Position numbers and translations under genes: made by a program
Notes under the pieces: generated by a model
The model's input: the letters and a program-made list of their open reading frames with translations, nothing else
Told to the model about the DNA's origin: nothing
The model's database searches: none
In this document: positions 1 to 9,360 of the stretch, piece by piece
How the letters are laid out: the number at the start of each line of letters is the position of its first letter
Numbering within the stretch: the first letter of the stretch is position 1
NCBI GenBank assembly: GCA_937981585.1
Contig: CALJOA010000004.1
Coordinates: forward strand, 1 to 57,542
Direction of reading: 5' to 3'
DNA: 57,542 nt
From: an uncultured Pirellulaceae bacterium
Lineage (GTDB): Bacteria; Planctomycetota; Planctomycetia; Pirellulales; Pirellulaceae

Positions 1-135
1 TGGTCAGGAAGGCGCTGGTCAGGAAGGCGCTGGTCAGGAAGGCGCTGGTCAGGAAGGCGCTGGACAGGAAGGCGCTGGACAGGAAGGCGCTGGACAGGAA
101 GGCGCTGGACAGGAAGGCGCTGGTCAGGAAGGAGC
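1..135 (+). repeat. 15-bp tandem repeat, nine units, coding GQEGA
   Basis: Nine back-to-back 15-bp units of the form TGGTCAGGAAGGCGC fill the start of the window. The first four have TGGTC, the next four TGGAC, and the last is TGGTC with one further change. Because 15 is a multiple of three the repeat stays in frame and encodes GQEGA pentapeptides. More units occur at about 351-390. The block continues off the left edge, so the total copy number is unknown. Confidence 0.95.
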
Positions 136-886
136 TGATTCGGCCGAAGGTTCCATGAACCAAAAAGGTTCTGGGGGGAATGCTGGCGATCAGTCAGGTG
201 GCGGCAATTCCTCTGGCGGATCTGATGGGAATCGCGACAACTCGTTGACCCGAGGTGCTGAAGAAACGGTTAGCGATAACGCTTCGGATGCCGAGCGAAT
301 TAGAAAAATGCAAAAACACTTCGATCAAGAGAAGGGTTCAGCCGGAGAAGGCGCTGGACAGGAAGGCGCTGGACAGGAAGTCGCTGGGCAAGCAAAAGGT
401 GCCGGCAGACAAGGAGCCAGTAAAGGCAGGCCGGGCGAGGGATCTGATCCTTCGGCTCAGTCTCACGCGTCCAATGGCGGCGGAGGATCGGCGAGTTCTC
501 AAGAGAGCCCGTTAGAGAAAGAGAAAACCAATCTGGAGCACGCCAAAAAAACAACCGACTTGATTCTTGAAGATCTTAGAAACCAACAGCACGATCCCGA
601 TCCTGAACTGCTTCGAAAGATGAAGTGGACTCAAGACGATTTAAAAGACTTCGTCAATCGCTGGGACGAGATGAAGGGCCGTGCTCAATCAGGCAATGCG
701 GCTGACAAACGCAAATACGAGCGACATCTCAAAAGTTTGGGGCTTACGCCTGATGGCGCCCGGCGGTCGGTCAGCCAATCTCAAGACGACATCAAAGGCC
801 TCAACTCCGACAGCGATGTCATGCCTTCGGACAAAATTCTTAACGAGTACGACTACGATTCGTTCTTAAGAGATTTGAAGCGCTAA
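2..886 (+). CDS. 3' end of a low-complexity GQEGA-repeat protein (5' truncated)
   Basis: The frame is open from base 2 to the TAA at 884-886, so the gene starts outside the window; the ATG at 155 is internal. The visible part has GQEGA pentapeptides, then a Gly/Ser/Asn-rich disordered stretch with a second short GQEGA block, then a charged, probably helical C-terminal section of about 120 residues with Lys/Glu/Asp-rich segments, ending LRDLKR. I do not recognise a domain. Some large planctomycete membrane proteins carry Gly/Gln-rich tails of this kind, but assignment to any of them is a guess. It lies upstream of, and in the same direction as, the ABC cassette, though a 548-bp gap makes co-transcription uncertain. 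Confidence 0.75.
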   Translation, partial: GQEGAGQEGAGQEGAGQEGAGQEGAGQEGAGQEGAGQEGAGQEGADSAEGSMNQKGSGGNAGDQSGGGNSSGGSDGNRDNSLTRGAEETVSDNASDAERIRKMQKHFDQEKGSAGEGAGQEGAGQEVAGQAKGAGRQGASKGRPGEGSDPSAQSHASNGGGGSASSQESPLEKEKTNLEHAKKTTDLILEDLRNQQHDPDPELLRKMKWTQDDLKDFVNRWDEMKGRAQSGNAADKRKYERHLKSLGLTPDGARRSVSQSQDDIKGLNSDSDVMPSDKILNEYDYDSFLRDLKR

Positions 887-1434
887 GTTGGCAGCGCCAT
901 TTTCCTGAGCCGTTTTGGCGCCGGCACTAGGCCGCGTTTCATAAATTGCTTGGCCCTCCCAGGAATTTATGTTTTGACATGCCAGGCTGTGATTTTTTGC
1001 ATGCTGTGTTTGTAGTAGCCTTTAGGCGGAATTGAAGCTGCGCGAAGCCGCAAAATTCCGGTTAAAACCAGTACTTCAAACGGCGCGATTACCTTAACGA
1101 AACGCCTGTTATAAAAATTCACTGCCCAGGAGGGCCGTGCCACTAAAATGCTAAACGCCTCAGGGCCAAGGCATCACGAACAATGGTTCGGCTGGACTCG
1201 TATCAATGGAATCACGTCATGACTAGCGCAAATTCATGGGTTTACTGATTCGACGTATATTCAATTGAGATATCCACGTATCCACATTGCCGGTTGCAAA
1301 ATTTCTTAGTCTTGCGGGGATGCTCGACAAGTTCGGGTCAACCAAGCAAAATGGTTCTCCACGGTTAGGACAAACCACATCGTTTGCTGCGACGATTTCC
1401 ATTCAACCAACCCAGCACCAACTGAGCTAACAAG
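887..1434. other. 548-bp intergenic region without a gene
   Basis: No convincing ORF is present. It holds an imperfect long inverted structure: GGCCCTCCCAGG near 952-963 pairs with CCCAGGAGGGCC near 1125-1136 (10 of 12 bases), and GGCGGAATT near 1025 faces AATTCCG near 1053. This resembles a dispersed palindromic repeat, but no second copy is visible here. The promoter of the ABC cassette probably lies in its right part; I could not pick a convincing -35/-10 pair. Confidence 0.5.
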
Positions 1435-2304
1435 ATGTCAGCTACTGATACCGTTGACCAACCTGATCGGCAATCCGACGCTTCCAGTCAGACGCCGATG
1501 ATCGAAGCCGATCGGCTGTCAAAGTTTTATGGCATCTTCGCGGCAACGCGAGACGTTTCATTCAAAGTATTCAAAGGCGAGGTCGTCGCGTTTCTTGGCC
1601 CCAACGGCGCCGGGAAAAGCACGACAATGAAAATCCTGACTGGCTACCTTTCCCCCTCTCAAGGTGTCGCTCGAATTGCTGGACACGATATGAGTCAGGA
1701 GCGGCTTGCCGGATCCAGAAAACTGGGCTACCTCCCAGAAACTGGCCCGTTGTATCCAGAGATGACACCATACAGTTTGCTTGATTTTTTTGCCGAGGCC
1801 CGCGGCATGAACAAAGCCACCAAGCGTCAGCAAATCGAAAAAGCAGTCGATCTGTGTGCGCTTGGAAGCGTCATCTACAAGCCGATCAACAAGCTCTCCA
1901 AGGGGTATCGTCAGCGTGTCGGAATGGCCCAAGCCCTGATTCACGAGCCGGAGGTTCTGATTCTCGATGAGCCAACTTCCGGGCTTGATCCGAATCAGAT
2001 TCGCGGCGTGCGCCAGACGATGAAGCGGCTTGGTCAGGAGAAAACGATTTTGCTTTCGACTCACATTCTTCAGGAGGTAGAAGCGATGGCCGATCGCGTC
2101 ATCATGATCAACGAGGGCCGCAAGGTCTACGATGGCTTGCTTGCCGACATCGATCCAAAAGGCAAGGGTCTCGATCATATCTTTGCTGACTTGACCGGGC
2201 ATGATCCCGAAACTGGAGTCAAACTAAAATCCAGTTTTGACGACGAGTCGGAGCAGGTCAAACCTGCGGCAACAGAACACAGCCAGGCCAATGACCAGAG
2301 TTAG
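1435..2304 (+). CDS. ABC transporter ATP-binding protein, GldA-like
   Basis: A 289-residue ABC ATPase. Walker A GPNGAGKST is at residues 55-63, the signature LSKGYRQ at 154-160 and Walker B LILDEP at 175-180, followed by the D-loop and the switch histidine in STHI. All catalytic elements are intact. The closest well-known type is GldA, the ATPase of the gliding-associated ABC system of Bacteroidetes. The next two genes encode a GldF/GldG-type membrane protein and a DUF4340 protein, so this subunit should power that cytoplasmic-membrane complex. The substrate is unknown. The ATG is preceded by a weak purine stretch. The first ~20 and last ~40 residues are polar extensions outside the ATPase fold. 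Confidence 0.93.
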   Translation: MSATDTVDQPDRQSDASSQTPMIEADRLSKFYGIFAATRDVSFKVFKGEVVAFLGPNGAGKSTTMKILTGYLSPSQGVARIAGHDMSQERLAGSRKLGYLPETGPLYPEMTPYSLLDFFAEARGMNKATKRQQIEKAVDLCALGSVIYKPINKLSKGYRQRVGMAQALIHEPEVLILDEPTSGLDPNQIRGVRQTMKRLGQEKTILLSTHILQEVEAMADRVIMINEGRKVYDGLLADIDPKGKGLDHIFADLTGHDPETGVKLKSSFDDESEQVKPAATEHSQANDQS

Positions 2305-2407
2305 TCACGTGATCAAGACTGGTCGGACCATCAGAGTTTCATGTAACTCAATCAGTGAAGTTTCCTGAAATAACTAAACTTTCTCAACCCAATCGCTTTC
2401 GAAACTG

Positions 2408-5389
2408 ATGCTAATTTCAATCGCTCAAATACAAGCCATCCAGCTGGTCGAGTTTCTATACATGTTGGTTATCGACATGATGTTTCTCGTGGTGCTTGTG
2501 CTGTTGATGCTGCCACTGGGAATGTGGCGTCAAGCCGCGTTTGCAGTGATGAAGCGGAACTTCATCGGCTATTTCAGTAACCCAACCGGCTATGTGTTTC
2601 TCTGCCTGTTCGTCTTGTTGACTTCCTTTGCCGCGTTTTGGCCACACGAGTTCTTTACGACCAACCTCGCAAACTTTGATCAGCTTAATAAATTTCTGCC
2701 CTACATCATGTTGATCTTCATTCCAGCGATCACGATGAGCATCTGGGCTGAAGAACGCAGGCAAGGAACTGACGAGCTGCTGCTGACACTGCCGGCCAAA
2801 GATTTCGACATCGTCATCGGCAAGTACTTCGCCGCCGTTTTGGTGTTTACCGTATCGCTATTGTTCTCACAGCTTTCCAACTATGCGGTTTTGCTTGCGA
2901 TGACCGGCGGGCAGTTGGACATGCTGCTACTGTTCTCGACCTATCTCGGTTACTGGTTCATGGGAATCGCGATGATCAGCCTGGGGATGGTTGCTTCGTT
3001 TTTGACCAGTAACCTGACTGTTGGTTTTATTTTCGGGGCGGCTCTCAATGCCCCGCTGGCGTTCTTTTCAAACGCCGACGTGATTTTTTCCAACAGTGGT
3101 TGGATTCAAAGCATGTTCGACTGGTCGTTGTTGCAGCGGTTCGAGCCGTTTGGACGTGGTTTGATCAGCGCTTCGTCGATCTGTTACTTCGCCGGCATTG
3201 TTGTGATCGGGGTTTACCTCAGTCTGATTTTGATTGGACGCCGGCACTGGCTGGGCGGTCGAGATGGAACTTCGATGTTGTGGCACTACATCTTGAGGGC
3301 AGCGTTCCTTGGCATCATTGCCGTTGGAGCCGTGTTGATTGTGCAGCACAGTCCGCTCAACCGTGCCCGCATCGACATTTCAGAAGCCCAGGTTAGCACA
3401 CTCGCTCCATCGACGACCGAGGTGCTGGATCGTCTTGCGTTGGAAACCGAAGAGCGGCCGATCAAGATCGAAGCTTACGTCAGCAACAACGTTCCCAGCG
3501 AGTACGTGAAACTGAAATACGATCTGGTCAACTTGTTGCGCGAGTTTGATGTTCGCGGTGGCAAGCGGGTTGAAGTCAATTTGCACCAGGGAATCGAACC
3601 CTTCAGCGAAGAAGCGATTCTGGCGGACAAAAAGTACGGGATCCGACCTCAGCGGGTTCGTAGCGAGTCGCGCGGCACCGTTCGAGAGGAACAGGTCATT
3701 CTTGGCGTGGCGTTTTCCAGTGGCTTGGAGCGAATCGTCATCCCTTTCATGCCCTACGGAATGCCGGTGGAATATGAGTTGATGAGATCGATTAACACCG
3801 TTGCGCAGAATCAGCGGAAGACGATCGGGGTCGTACAGACCGATGCTTTGGTTATGGGGGCGAACATTGGCGGAGGAGAACGAGGAACGTTTCAGCTTCC
3901 TCGGCTGCGAATTTTGACGGACTTGGAAAAGCAGTATAACGTCGAGAGTGTCGATGCCTCATCTCCCATTTCATTGTGGGTCGAAGGAACACCGGGCGAG
4001 CCGCTTCGTCGTCGGTACGACATGTTGTTGGTCGTGCAGCCTTCTCATTCGACCAAGTCGGAGTTGGCGAATCTGATTACTGCGATTCAGTCAGGCCAGC
4101 CAGCCGCTATCTTCGAAGATCCGTTTCCAACCCCGACCAACTTTCGGATTCAATCCAATCAAAAAGGTCGACCGTGGGAACGAGTCTTACCGACGTTTGT
4201 GCCTCGTGCAATGGCCAGAAACGGTACGGAGCCAGCGGACATTCAAGATCTTTGGGATGCGTTGGAGCTTAACATGGACCGCCGCAACTCAGCGCCTCCC
4301 GGGCAACCGCCATCGTATTCAGGGTTCGTTCTCTGGCAGCCTGCTTCGGCCAATCCGTACAAGCGAAGCAATCGACTGAACTTGCCTGAGAATGTGATCA
4401 TTGCCCAAACCAGCGAATTGGATCCGAGATTCGATCCTGATCACGAAGCGACCGAAGCCGTCAGTGAAATCTATCTTCAATACTCGGGCTACTTAGCGCC
4501 GCTTCCCAGTTCCAATCCCAAGCTTGAATTCCGGCCGTTGGTCAATACAACCAACCAGACTGGAAACGTGAGCGTGCAGGATTTGTTTCGGGGACAGGCG
4601 GACCCTCAGAAACTCGACAAAGCCAGGAGTGGCCATGACAAGCAATTCGCAGTCGTGGCTCAGATATCGGGAAAGCAAAAGGATGCACCGCTACCCAAGG
4701 ATGTCGATTCGGTGGAGCCGTCAATCGAAAAAACGAACGTTATTTACTTCGCCGACGTCGATGTGTTGTCAGACTATTTTGTCAGCAAACGCGATTTCCC
4801 GATCGAAAACGGTGTCGAGTATCGATATCAAAATATGAGCTTGGTTTCAAACATCATCGATTCCCTGGCCGGCGAGAAAACCTACCTGGGGATTCGAAAT
4901 CGGAAAGTCGCACACGTGACGCTGGAGGAGATCGAGAAAACACATGAGATCGCAATGAACCGCGTTTTCGATCTCGATCAGGACCTACAAAAGGAATACG
5001 CGACCTCGATCAACGCCGCCCAGTCCAGCATGGACAAAAAACTCGATGACTTGAAAACCAGAATTCAGAAGATTCAAAAAGCCAAAGAATCCGGCGAGTC
5101 TTACGATGCCAACAAGTTGAGCGCTTTGATGGGTTTGTTTGAGTCGACGTATCGGGATGAAATCGCCAAGTTCCAAAACAAGAAGGCGTCTTTGGAAAAT
5201 GAACGTAATGAAGCCAAGCGTCAGATTGACCTGGAAGCGGAGTTGGAGATTCAGAAAATTCAACGCAAGTTCAAATTGTATGCTGTCATGATTCCGCCGA
5301 TTCCGCCGCTGCTGGTTGGCTTGTATGTGTTCACGCGGCGACGGTTGCGTGAGCGTGAGGGAATCTCAAAGGATCGAAGGTTGAAGTAA
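2408..5389 (+). CDS. GldF-GldG fusion, ABC permease plus GldG-type periplasmic domain
   Basis: A 993-residue fusion. Residues about 15-310 form a multi-spanning ABC-2/GldF-type permease, including IWAEERRQGTDELLLTLP, a motif typical of GldF and NosY-like permeases. Residues about 330-830 form a GldG-type extracytoplasmic domain, starting with the usual STLAPSTTEVLD element. A coiled coil follows at about 860-955, then a final membrane span near 960-975 and a basic tail. In Bacteroidetes GldF and GldG are separate proteins, so one chain here fixes their stoichiometry. It lies 103 bp after the ATPase gene and 42 bp before the DUF4340 gene, so the three are probably one operon. An extra hydrophobic segment at residues 10-40 leaves the exact start a little uncertain. 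Confidence 0.88.
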   Translation: MLISIAQIQAIQLVEFLYMLVIDMMFLVVLVLLMLPLGMWRQAAFAVMKRNFIGYFSNPTGYVFLCLFVLLTSFAAFWPHEFFTTNLANFDQLNKFLPYIMLIFIPAITMSIWAEERRQGTDELLLTLPAKDFDIVIGKYFAAVLVFTVSLLFSQLSNYAVLLAMTGGQLDMLLLFSTYLGYWFMGIAMISLGMVASFLTSNLTVGFIFGAALNAPLAFFSNADVIFSNSGWIQSMFDWSLLQRFEPFGRGLISASSICYFAGIVVIGVYLSLILIGRRHWLGGRDGTSMLWHYILRAAFLGIIAVGAVLIVQHSPLNRARIDISEAQVSTLAPSTTEVLDRLALETEERPIKIEAYVSNNVPSEYVKLKYDLVNLLREFDVRGGKRVEVNLHQGIEPFSEEAILADKKYGIRPQRVRSESRGTVREEQVILGVAFSSGLERIVIPFMPYGMPVEYELMRSINTVAQNQRKTIGVVQTDALVMGANIGGGERGTFQLPRLRILTDLEKQYNVESVDASSPISLWVEGTPGEPLRRRYDMLLVVQPSHSTKSELANLITAIQSGQPAAIFEDPFPTPTNFRIQSNQKGRPWERVLPTFVPRAMARNGTEPADIQDLWDALELNMDRRNSAPPGQPPSYSGFVLWQPASANPYKRSNRLNLPENVIIAQTSELDPRFDPDHEATEAVSEIYLQYSGYLAPLPSSNPKLEFRPLVNTTNQTGNVSVQDLFRGQADPQKLDKARSGHDKQFAVVAQISGKQKDAPLPKDVDSVEPSIEKTNVIYFADVDVLSDYFVSKRDFPIENGVEYRYQNMSLVSNIIDSLAGEKTYLGIRNRKVAHVTLEEIEKTHEIAMNRVFDLDQDLQKEYATSINAAQSSMDKKLDDLKTRIQKIQKAKESGESYDANKLSALMGLFESTYRDEIAKFQNKKASLENERNEAKRQIDLEAELEIQKIQRKFKLYAVMIPPIPPLLVGLYVFTRRRLREREGISKDRRLK

Positions 5390-5431
5390 GACAATTCGTA
5401 GTCTCGGTCGAAGACTGATTCAGGTTTAATA

Positions 5432-7000
5432 ATGAAATCTCCATTCGTAAAAACAATTTTCTTCGCTCTGCTGGCTGCGGTTGTCTCCAGCGTGGCTGCC
5501 GCTTTTTATCCGTGGCCCGAACGGGTCGTGGAAAGCGAAATGGTTGGAAAGCCGCTTTTCGAGTCGTATGATACCGCTTCGGTGTTCAAGATTCGAATCT
5601 TGAAATTTGATCCTGAGAAAGAAGTTCTGAATCAGATCGCGTTGGAGCGGAACGGTGAGAAATGGACAATTCCCGCCAACGACAAGTTTGTTGCCAACAA
5701 TTCAACTCAGATCGCTTTCGTTGCCAAGTCGCTAAATGAACTGACGGTTCTGTCTGAAGAAAGCAGTGATAGTGAAGCGTTTGTGGAAAAGGGAGTCGTT
5801 GATCCGTCCAAGTTCGAAACGATTACCGATCGTTCGGCCTTGGGAACCAAAGTGATTCTGGAGGACCACAAGGGCCGCCGGATTGCGGCACTGATTGTTG
5901 GTTCAAGTCTTAAGGATGAAGCCGACCAGATAGGTAACCACTTTGTTCGCGTCCCCGGTCAGCCTGCCGTTTACCAGGTTGAGTTTGACAAACGAAGATT
6001 GGCGACTGATTTTACGAGCTGGGTGAATCCTGATTTGTTCGGCTTCAACCTGAGAGCTCCGGCTTACGTTCCCGGGGTGATTGGGATCGACGATTATCGA
6101 ATTGCCCCTGATTCCCTAGGCAGTGGTGAGAAGCCGAATCGCAACTATTTCGCCGAGTTCGAGCTTGGGCAAGGCCGCATGGGAATTACTTCGTTTTCCA
6201 AGGCCGATGAGAACGGTGAACTACAGAAGCTTCAGCTCGGCCCAAAAATCGAGAGGGCGTTCAGTCCAATGGCGGGCCAGATCACTCGAATTCCGTTCCT
6301 TGATGTAAAGAAAAAGCCTTCGTCGCTTGTCAAGGCGATGCGACAGTCGGTCCAAAGCGTGGACGACGCAGTGTTTCAGCCGCTCAAAGAAATCGGATTT
6401 GTTAAGACTGGATTCAAGGACCGTACCTTCGATTTCGATGCCGTAGGTGGAGAAGTCTCCGTTCGACATCCAGATGGTGTCAAAGTAACCTTGCACATCG
6501 GCGACGTCGCCAAAGCCGCGATCGGCGATAGTCTTCAGGTTAGTTTGCACGTGTTGATGACCGCTGGTGTCGACGAGTCAATCTTCACGATGCCGGAAAA
6601 ACCGGTTGACCCACAAGACAAAGATTACCTTCGCAAGCTTAAACTTCGTGACGACGCAATCAAAGCCGCAACTATTCGAGCGTCCGGTATAAATCAGTTG
6701 CACGCCAGTTGGATTTACCTGGTTCCAGAGGATGTGATCGAGAAAATCCGGCCTGACGTCGATATCGTCGATGTAACACCGATCGGGGAAAAAGCCGATA
6801 GAGCTGCTGCCAAGGGAAAAGAATCGAAGCCAAAGCCACCCAAAGTAGACGAAAGCACGAACGCAGCCGAGGGTGACTCCGAAGCTAAAACCGTTGAAGC
6901 CGAGACAGAATCAACGGAGAAACCAGCGGGGGAAGCAATAGAGGAACCGAAAGAACAATCAACTGAACAGTTATCTGAGGGAGCAGGCAATTCTGAGTAG
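5432..7000 (+). CDS. DUF4340 domain protein of the GldA/GldFG cassette
   Basis: A 522-residue protein with a single N-terminal membrane anchor or signal (about residues 7-25) and an extracytoplasmic beta-rich region of the DUF4340 type. Repeated 'KFExI...SALGTKVIL' and 'VGSSL...FVRVPGQPAVYQV' stretches support that assignment. The last ~75 residues are a low-complexity Lys/Glu/Thr/Ala tail. DUF4340 proteins commonly follow GldG-like genes, which agrees with the 42-bp spacing here. The molecular role is unknown; a partner of the GldG domain on the outer face of the membrane is a reasonable inference. Confidence 0.8.
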   Translation: MKSPFVKTIFFALLAAVVSSVAAAFYPWPERVVESEMVGKPLFESYDTASVFKIRILKFDPEKEVLNQIALERNGEKWTIPANDKFVANNSTQIAFVAKSLNELTVLSEESSDSEAFVEKGVVDPSKFETITDRSALGTKVILEDHKGRRIAALIVGSSLKDEADQIGNHFVRVPGQPAVYQVEFDKRRLATDFTSWVNPDLFGFNLRAPAYVPGVIGIDDYRIAPDSLGSGEKPNRNYFAEFELGQGRMGITSFSKADENGELQKLQLGPKIERAFSPMAGQITRIPFLDVKKKPSSLVKAMRQSVQSVDDAVFQPLKEIGFVKTGFKDRTFDFDAVGGEVSVRHPDGVKVTLHIGDVAKAAIGDSLQVSLHVLMTAGVDESIFTMPEKPVDPQDKDYLRKLKLRDDAIKAATIRASGINQLHASWIYLVPEDVIEKIRPDVDIVDVTPIGEKADRAAAKGKESKPKPPKVDESTNAAEGDSEAKTVEAETESTEKPAGEAIEEPKEQSTEQLSEGAGNSE

Positions 7001-7018
7001 GTCAGCCAGCTCGAAACG

Positions 7019-7429
7019 ATGATTCACGAAACCGAATTTACCATCCGAACGTTTCACACCGACGCTTTCGGACACGTCAATAACAGTCGGTATGTGGAGT
7101 TGCTCGAGGAAGCCCGTTGGCGGTTCGCCGAAGACATTGGGTTGATCAAGCTGCTTGGCAAGCGGGGAATGGGATTCATCATCGTCGATATGCGATTGCG
7201 ATTTCGAGCTCCGGTTCACGAAGGGGAAACGATTCGCGTTGAAACGAGTTTGGTTGCGCTTGGCTCAGCCAGTGGTGACGTTAAACAAACGGTTTACAAA
7301 TCCGACGAGTCGTCTGTCAGTGTGAAGTCGATGTATCACTTCATCCTCATTGATCGCGAAACAGCCAAGTCAGTACCGATCAAAGACGAAATCCGCGAAT
7401 TGCTTTTGAAGGTCATTGAAGAAAAGTGA
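7019..7429 (+). CDS. acyl-CoA thioesterase, YbgC/4HBT hotdog family
   Basis: A 136-residue single-domain hotdog protein, the usual length for the YbgC/4-hydroxybenzoyl-CoA thioesterase family. The N-terminal stretch TDAFGHVNNSRYVEL holds the catalytic Asp-x-x-x-His-x-x-N pattern, and a glycine-rich MGFIIVDM strand follows. Such enzymes hydrolyse short or aromatic acyl-CoA thioesters in the cytoplasm. The specificity cannot be read from the sequence. The ATG lies 18 bp after the DUF4340 stop, so it may be the last gene of that operon, although no functional link is obvious. Confidence 0.9.
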   Translation: MIHETEFTIRTFHTDAFGHVNNSRYVELLEEARWRFAEDIGLIKLLGKRGMGFIIVDMRLRFRAPVHEGETIRVETSLVALGSASGDVKQTVYKSDESSVSVKSMYHFILIDRETAKSVPIKDEIRELLLKVIEEK

Positions 7430-7596
7430 CAAGCAAGCGCAAGCGATTGGGTTTCGCCACTTCCATGCGCTTCGAGCTTGTACTTGCATTCATCAAAGGT
7501 CGACCTGGTTGGACAGCGTTACTTTGGTAGTCAATGGCGACCCGATGCGTTAGCGAGGGCGAAGCGGCATTCAACCTCGCTCACGCTAACGCGTCT

Positions 7597-7710
7597 AGGT
7601 TGTGGTTTTTTCAAAACACTCCTTAACAACATCAGCCGTTTTGGCGATAGCCACGGTTAGTGGAAGTTCAACCGGGGCTATCGCCCAAGCGGCTGATAAA
7701 ATCACAACCT
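7597..7710. repeat. palindromic intergenic repeat, copy A
   Basis: AGGTTGTGG...TCAAAACACTCC leads into CAGCCGTTTTGGCGATAGCC, paired with GGCTATCGCCCAAGCGGCTG, and closes with AAAATCACAACCT. The two halves can form a long stem. Copies B-F share the same outer AGGTTGTGATTTT / AAATCACAACCT ends and the same core. This copy lies between two genes that point the same way. Confidence 0.85.
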
Positions 7711-7743
7711 AGTCGGGTTACCATTGAGAGGCTGTGGCTTCTT

Positions 7744-7887
7744 GTGAGTGTTTAGGAATGCCGAAAATCCGTCGAACAACTCAATGGTTTTCGGACCGGA
7801 TAAACATGATTGACTTGATTGAGCAACATCTTGCTGATCATGTAAATCCTGTCTTCAACTTTCATTTCTGTAATACTCGAGTCGGGC
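7744..7887 (+). repeat. ATCATGTAAATCCTGT-type dispersed repeat, forward copy
   Basis: The core GGATAAACATGATTGA ... GATCATGTAAATCCTGTC is itself a loose palindrome. A reverse-complement copy with clear similarity over about 140 bp lies at 16941-17092, and both give the same spurious peptide containing SDRINMI and DHVNPVFN. Repeats built on 'acaggatttacatgat' are known from many environmental bacterial genomes, so this is probably a non-coding dispersed repeat. Confidence 0.8.
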
Positions 7888-8058
7888 ATGAGTGCCAAAG
7901 TGACCGACCTACCATCGCTCAGTTTGACTGGATTTATCTGTCCCTTTTTTCCAGCCTGTTCACGGCTGGGACAGCCGTGCTACTATACGACTCCAGCGGC
8001 TCTTCAAACCCACCGAGATATAATGCACCGATACTCCCCCGGGAATTCAGAGTTCGAA

Positions 8059-9360
8059 ATGAAGTGCTTTCGTCAGTTCCTTTGGTTTGGCTACTTGATC
8101 CTGACTTGCCTTCCAACGTTTGCTTCGGCTCAGCGGATCAGCGGTTCGATTCCGGCGGAGCAGGTTCCGGCTTGGCAGCTTCAACAACCATCTGCTGCGC
8201 AGTCTTCACCTGACATCTCTTACATGCGACAGAGTAGACCGAGATCATATTTGCTCGACTCTGGAGATGTGTTAGGGGTTTTCCTCGAAGGAGTCTTGGG
8301 AGAAGTCGATGGCGCACCGCCAGTTTACTTTCCGCCTGAGGGCAGCAGTCTTGGGCCCTCGATGGGCTATCCGGTTGTTGTTCGTGAAAACGGAACGCTT
8401 TCTTTGCCGCTGGTCGATCCGATTCCGGTTCGCGGTTTGACGATCCAGCAAGCCGAAGCGTTGATCAAGTCGGTTTACCTGGGCAACAGTTCCTCGGGAA
8501 AAGAGATCCTCAGCGCGGAGAGCCGGATCATTGTGACATTGCAGCGCAAGCGTACTGTCAACGTGGTTGTGGTTCGTCAAGACAATTCGGGTGCGATGCG
8601 ACCACAGTCGCTTGGTCAGTCAGGACGTGGTGCGGTTTTCGATCGCAGTGATCGCAGCGCCCGATCGGCTTCGATTCAGTTGCCGGCTTATGAAAACGAT
8701 GTCTTGCACGCGTTAATGGAAACTGGCGGAATCCCCGGAGTCAACGCCGCGCGCGACGTGAGGGTCTTTCGGTCTGGACGTGGAACGTCATCTGGTGCGG
8801 CTTCTTCCGGCCGCTACGGTGGAAACAGCTCACCGTTTCCTCGTACGGGATACTCACCAAGTGTCGGGTATTCTTCCAATGGAATTCGAAACCCGCAGGC
8901 TTCAAGCATCGGTATTCCCTTGAATGGGAGTTCAGGTCGATCGTTTGACAATCGCAAATCGGTTTTGTCAGACGGTGACGTTGTGGTTGTTGAAGCGAGG
9001 CCAACCGAAGTCTATTACACCAGCGGATTGTTACGCGGCGGTGAATATCCGCTTCCACGTGACAAGCGATTGACCGTTCTCGAAGCCGTCGCGCTGGCTG
9101 GTGGTCCGATCCGAACTAGCAATAACCGACTGGGAATTTCAAGTCTTCCGCCAACCGAGCTGAATGTTATTCGAAACAACGGGCGTAACGGCCAAGTCAA
9201 CATTCGAGTTGATCTGGATCGCGCGTTGACCGATCCGTCTCAGCAAATTTTCGTTGCCCCGGGAGATCATTTAATTCTTCGCTACAAGCCGATTGAGCAG
9301 ATTGGTAATTTCGGGATAGGTACGTTTAACGGTTATGGTTTGCGCCGGATATTTCAGTAA
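8059..9360 (+). CDS. polysaccharide biosynthesis/export protein with SLBB domains
   Basis: I chose the ATG at 8059, giving 433 residues, because it begins with a proper signal peptide, MKCFRQFLWFGYLIL...FASA, cleaved near residue 24. Upstream in-frame starts at 7888 and 8023 would add unrelated sequence. Residues about 60-165 form a Wza-like poly-export domain (YLLDSGDVLGVF, then GTLSLPLVDPIPVRGLT). Two SLBB-like segments follow, at about 190-310 and 338-415, the first interrupted by a Ser/Gly/Arg-rich linker. The family forms or lines the periplasmic/outer-membrane channel for exported polysaccharide. No glycosyltransferase or chain-length regulator lies next to it, so it stands alone here. 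A C-terminal outer-membrane helix like that of Wza is not obvious. Confidence 0.87.
   Translation: MKCFRQFLWFGYLILTCLPTFASAQRISGSIPAEQVPAWQLQQPSAAQSSPDISYMRQSRPRSYLLDSGDVLGVFLEGVLGEVDGAPPVYFPPEGSSLGPSMGYPVVVRENGTLSLPLVDPIPVRGLTIQQAEALIKSVYLGNSSSGKEILSAESRIIVTLQRKRTVNVVVVRQDNSGAMRPQSLGQSGRGAVFDRSDRSARSASIQLPAYENDVLHALMETGGIPGVNAARDVRVFRSGRGTSSGAASSGRYGGNSSPFPRTGYSPSVGYSSNGIRNPQASSIGIPLNGSSGRSFDNRKSVLSDGDVVVVEARPTEVYYTSGLLRGGEYPLPRDKRLTVLEAVALAGGPIRTSNNRLGISSLPPTELNVIRNNGRNGQVNIRVDLDRALTDPSQQIFVAPGDHLILRYKPIEQIGNFGIGTFNGYGLRRIFQ

Larger units (their letters stand above)
7430..8058. other. 629-bp intergenic region filled with dispersed repeats
   Basis: No gene is supported here. The region holds an inverted pair of GCGTTAGCGAGG-type arms (7547-7559 and 7575-7592), palindromic repeat copy A (7597-7710), and a copy of the TAAACATGAT/ATCATGTAAATCCTGT repeat (7744-7887). 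Two apparent ORFs crossing it are read-throughs of these repeats. The remaining ~170 bp before 8059 should contain the promoter of the SLBB gene. Confidence 0.7.

Noticed and set aside
1-135. CRISPR-like array of short direct repeats
   Set aside because: Units are 15 bp with no spacers, stay in frame and encode GQEGA; this is a coding tandem repeat.
7734-8213. 159-codon ORF with a partner at 16931-17242 (-)
   Set aside because: The apparent conservation comes from two copies of a dispersed nucleotide repeat. Similarity also covers palindromic, non-coding-looking parts.
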